A program made the translations under genes and the position numbers. Below are positions 6,411 to 6,630 of a DNA stretch of 6,630 bases, piece after piece. The stretch covers positions 1 through 6,630 of the forward strand of contig JBHEKP010000121.1 of NCBI GenBank assembly GCA_041859375.1, in the 5' to 3' direction. The number at the start of each line of letters is the position of its first letter. The stretch's first letter is position 1. The notes below the pieces were generated by a model, which worked only from the letters and a program-made list of their open reading frames with translations, searched no databases and was not told the DNA's origin. Source of the DNA: JBHEKP01 sp041859375. Its GTDB lineage: Bacteria > Hydrogenedentota > Hydrogenedentia > Hydrogenedentales > CAITNO01.

Positions 6411-6609
6411 CTCCGCCCACCCTCCGCCCACCCCGCCCACCCTGCCACCCCCGTCCACCCTCCGTCCACCCCCGTCCACCCTCCGTCCACCCCCGTCCAC
6501 CTCCGTCCACCTCCGTCCACTTCCGTCCACCTCCGTCCACTTCCGTCCACCTCCGTCCACTTCCGTCCACTTCCGTCCACTTCCGTCCACTTCCGTCCAT
6601 CTCGTCCAT
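6411..6609 (-). repeat. Tandem array of a GTCCAC-containing decamer upstream of the transporter promoter
   Basis: On the plus strand the core GTCCA(C/T) begins at 6453, 6464, 6474, 6485 and then every ten bases to 6595, with a last copy at 6604: sixteen copies. The best unit is (C/T)TCCGTCCAC. To the left the copies decay to GCCCAC (6415, 6426, 6435) and a GCCAC at 6444, with 9-11 base spacing. To the right the last two become GTCCAT, the same word as in the 4657-4689 repeat. The minus strand is purine-rich with two GGA words per unit. The array has no CRISPR-like spacers and no stop codons in the minus frames, but it looks non-coding. Together with the promoter it accounts for the gene-free right flank, 6282-6630, which ends in ten As. 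Confidence 0.95.
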
Positions 6610-6630
6610 ACCTCCCCCTCAAAAAAAAAA

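Noticed and set aside
6214..6609. Minus-strand open frame of 131 codons through the decamer array, plus two shorter ones
   Set aside because: It consists mostly of repeat translation, overlaps the transporter start by 68 bases and crosses its promoter and ribosome site. The openness follows from the repeat composition.
6411..6609. CRISPR array
   Set aside because: The units are contiguous ten-base repeats with no unique spacers and no cas genes.
6621..6630. Run of ten As at the right edge as a terminator T-tract on the minus strand or an integration tail
   Set aside because: It lies at the window end, so no stem or target context can be seen. It may simply be where assembly stopped.

Overview
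The window is GC-rich bacterial DNA. Sampled coding lines run near 70% G+C, except for one AT-richer gene in the middle. It holds four complete genes and one gene cut by the left edge. A Tat-exported Gfo/Idh/MocA-type protein, a GlpT/UhpT-like organophosphate antiporter and a secreted beta-helix/beta-propeller protein together suggest a saccharide-scavenging Gram-negative bacterium of the kind common among Planctomycetota, Lentisphaerota, Kiritimatiellota or Hydrogenedentota. This placement is a guess from protein style and the GTCCAC-type intergenic repeats; no marker gene is present.

Layout, left to right. Positions 3-509 (+) hold the C-terminal part of a multi-pass membrane protein that runs off the left edge. 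A 154-base gap contains a faint 10-base-periodic CCCAC pattern and a good ribosome binding site. Positions 664-1872 (+) encode a twin-arginine-exported Gfo/Idh/MocA-fold protein, followed at 1881-1922 by a perfect 18-bp hairpin that lacks a U-tract. Positions 1957-2580 (+) encode a DUF2726 nuclease-like protein with a C-terminal four-cysteine zinc ribbon. This gene is clearly AT-richer than its neighbours and looks acquired. It converges on 2674-4632 (-), a signal-peptide protein joining an N-terminal right-handed beta-helix to a C-terminal five-bladed-propeller glycosidase-like domain. Upstream of that gene on the same strand is 4701-6281 (-), an OPA-family MFS transporter that keeps all four substrate-site residues of GlpT and carries an extra loop of about 78 residues. 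A good sigma70-like promoter (6334-6362) precedes it. Beyond the promoter lies a striking tandem array of a GTCCAC-containing decamer (6411-6609), ending in ten As at the window edge.

How the genes may work together (inference). The transporter and the beta-helix/propeller protein are co-directional, 68 bases apart, with a promoter seen only before the transporter. They are probably one transcription unit for extracellular glycan binding or cleavage plus uptake of phosphorylated sugars or glycerol phosphate. The Tat-exported oxidoreductase-fold protein on the other strand fits the same saccharide theme, but nothing proves that it shares the pathway.

The most unusual non-coding signal is the GTCCA(C/T) word repeated every 9-11 bases in two separate intergenic regions, with a possible degenerate relic in a third, always on the same DNA strand whichever way the neighbouring gene points.
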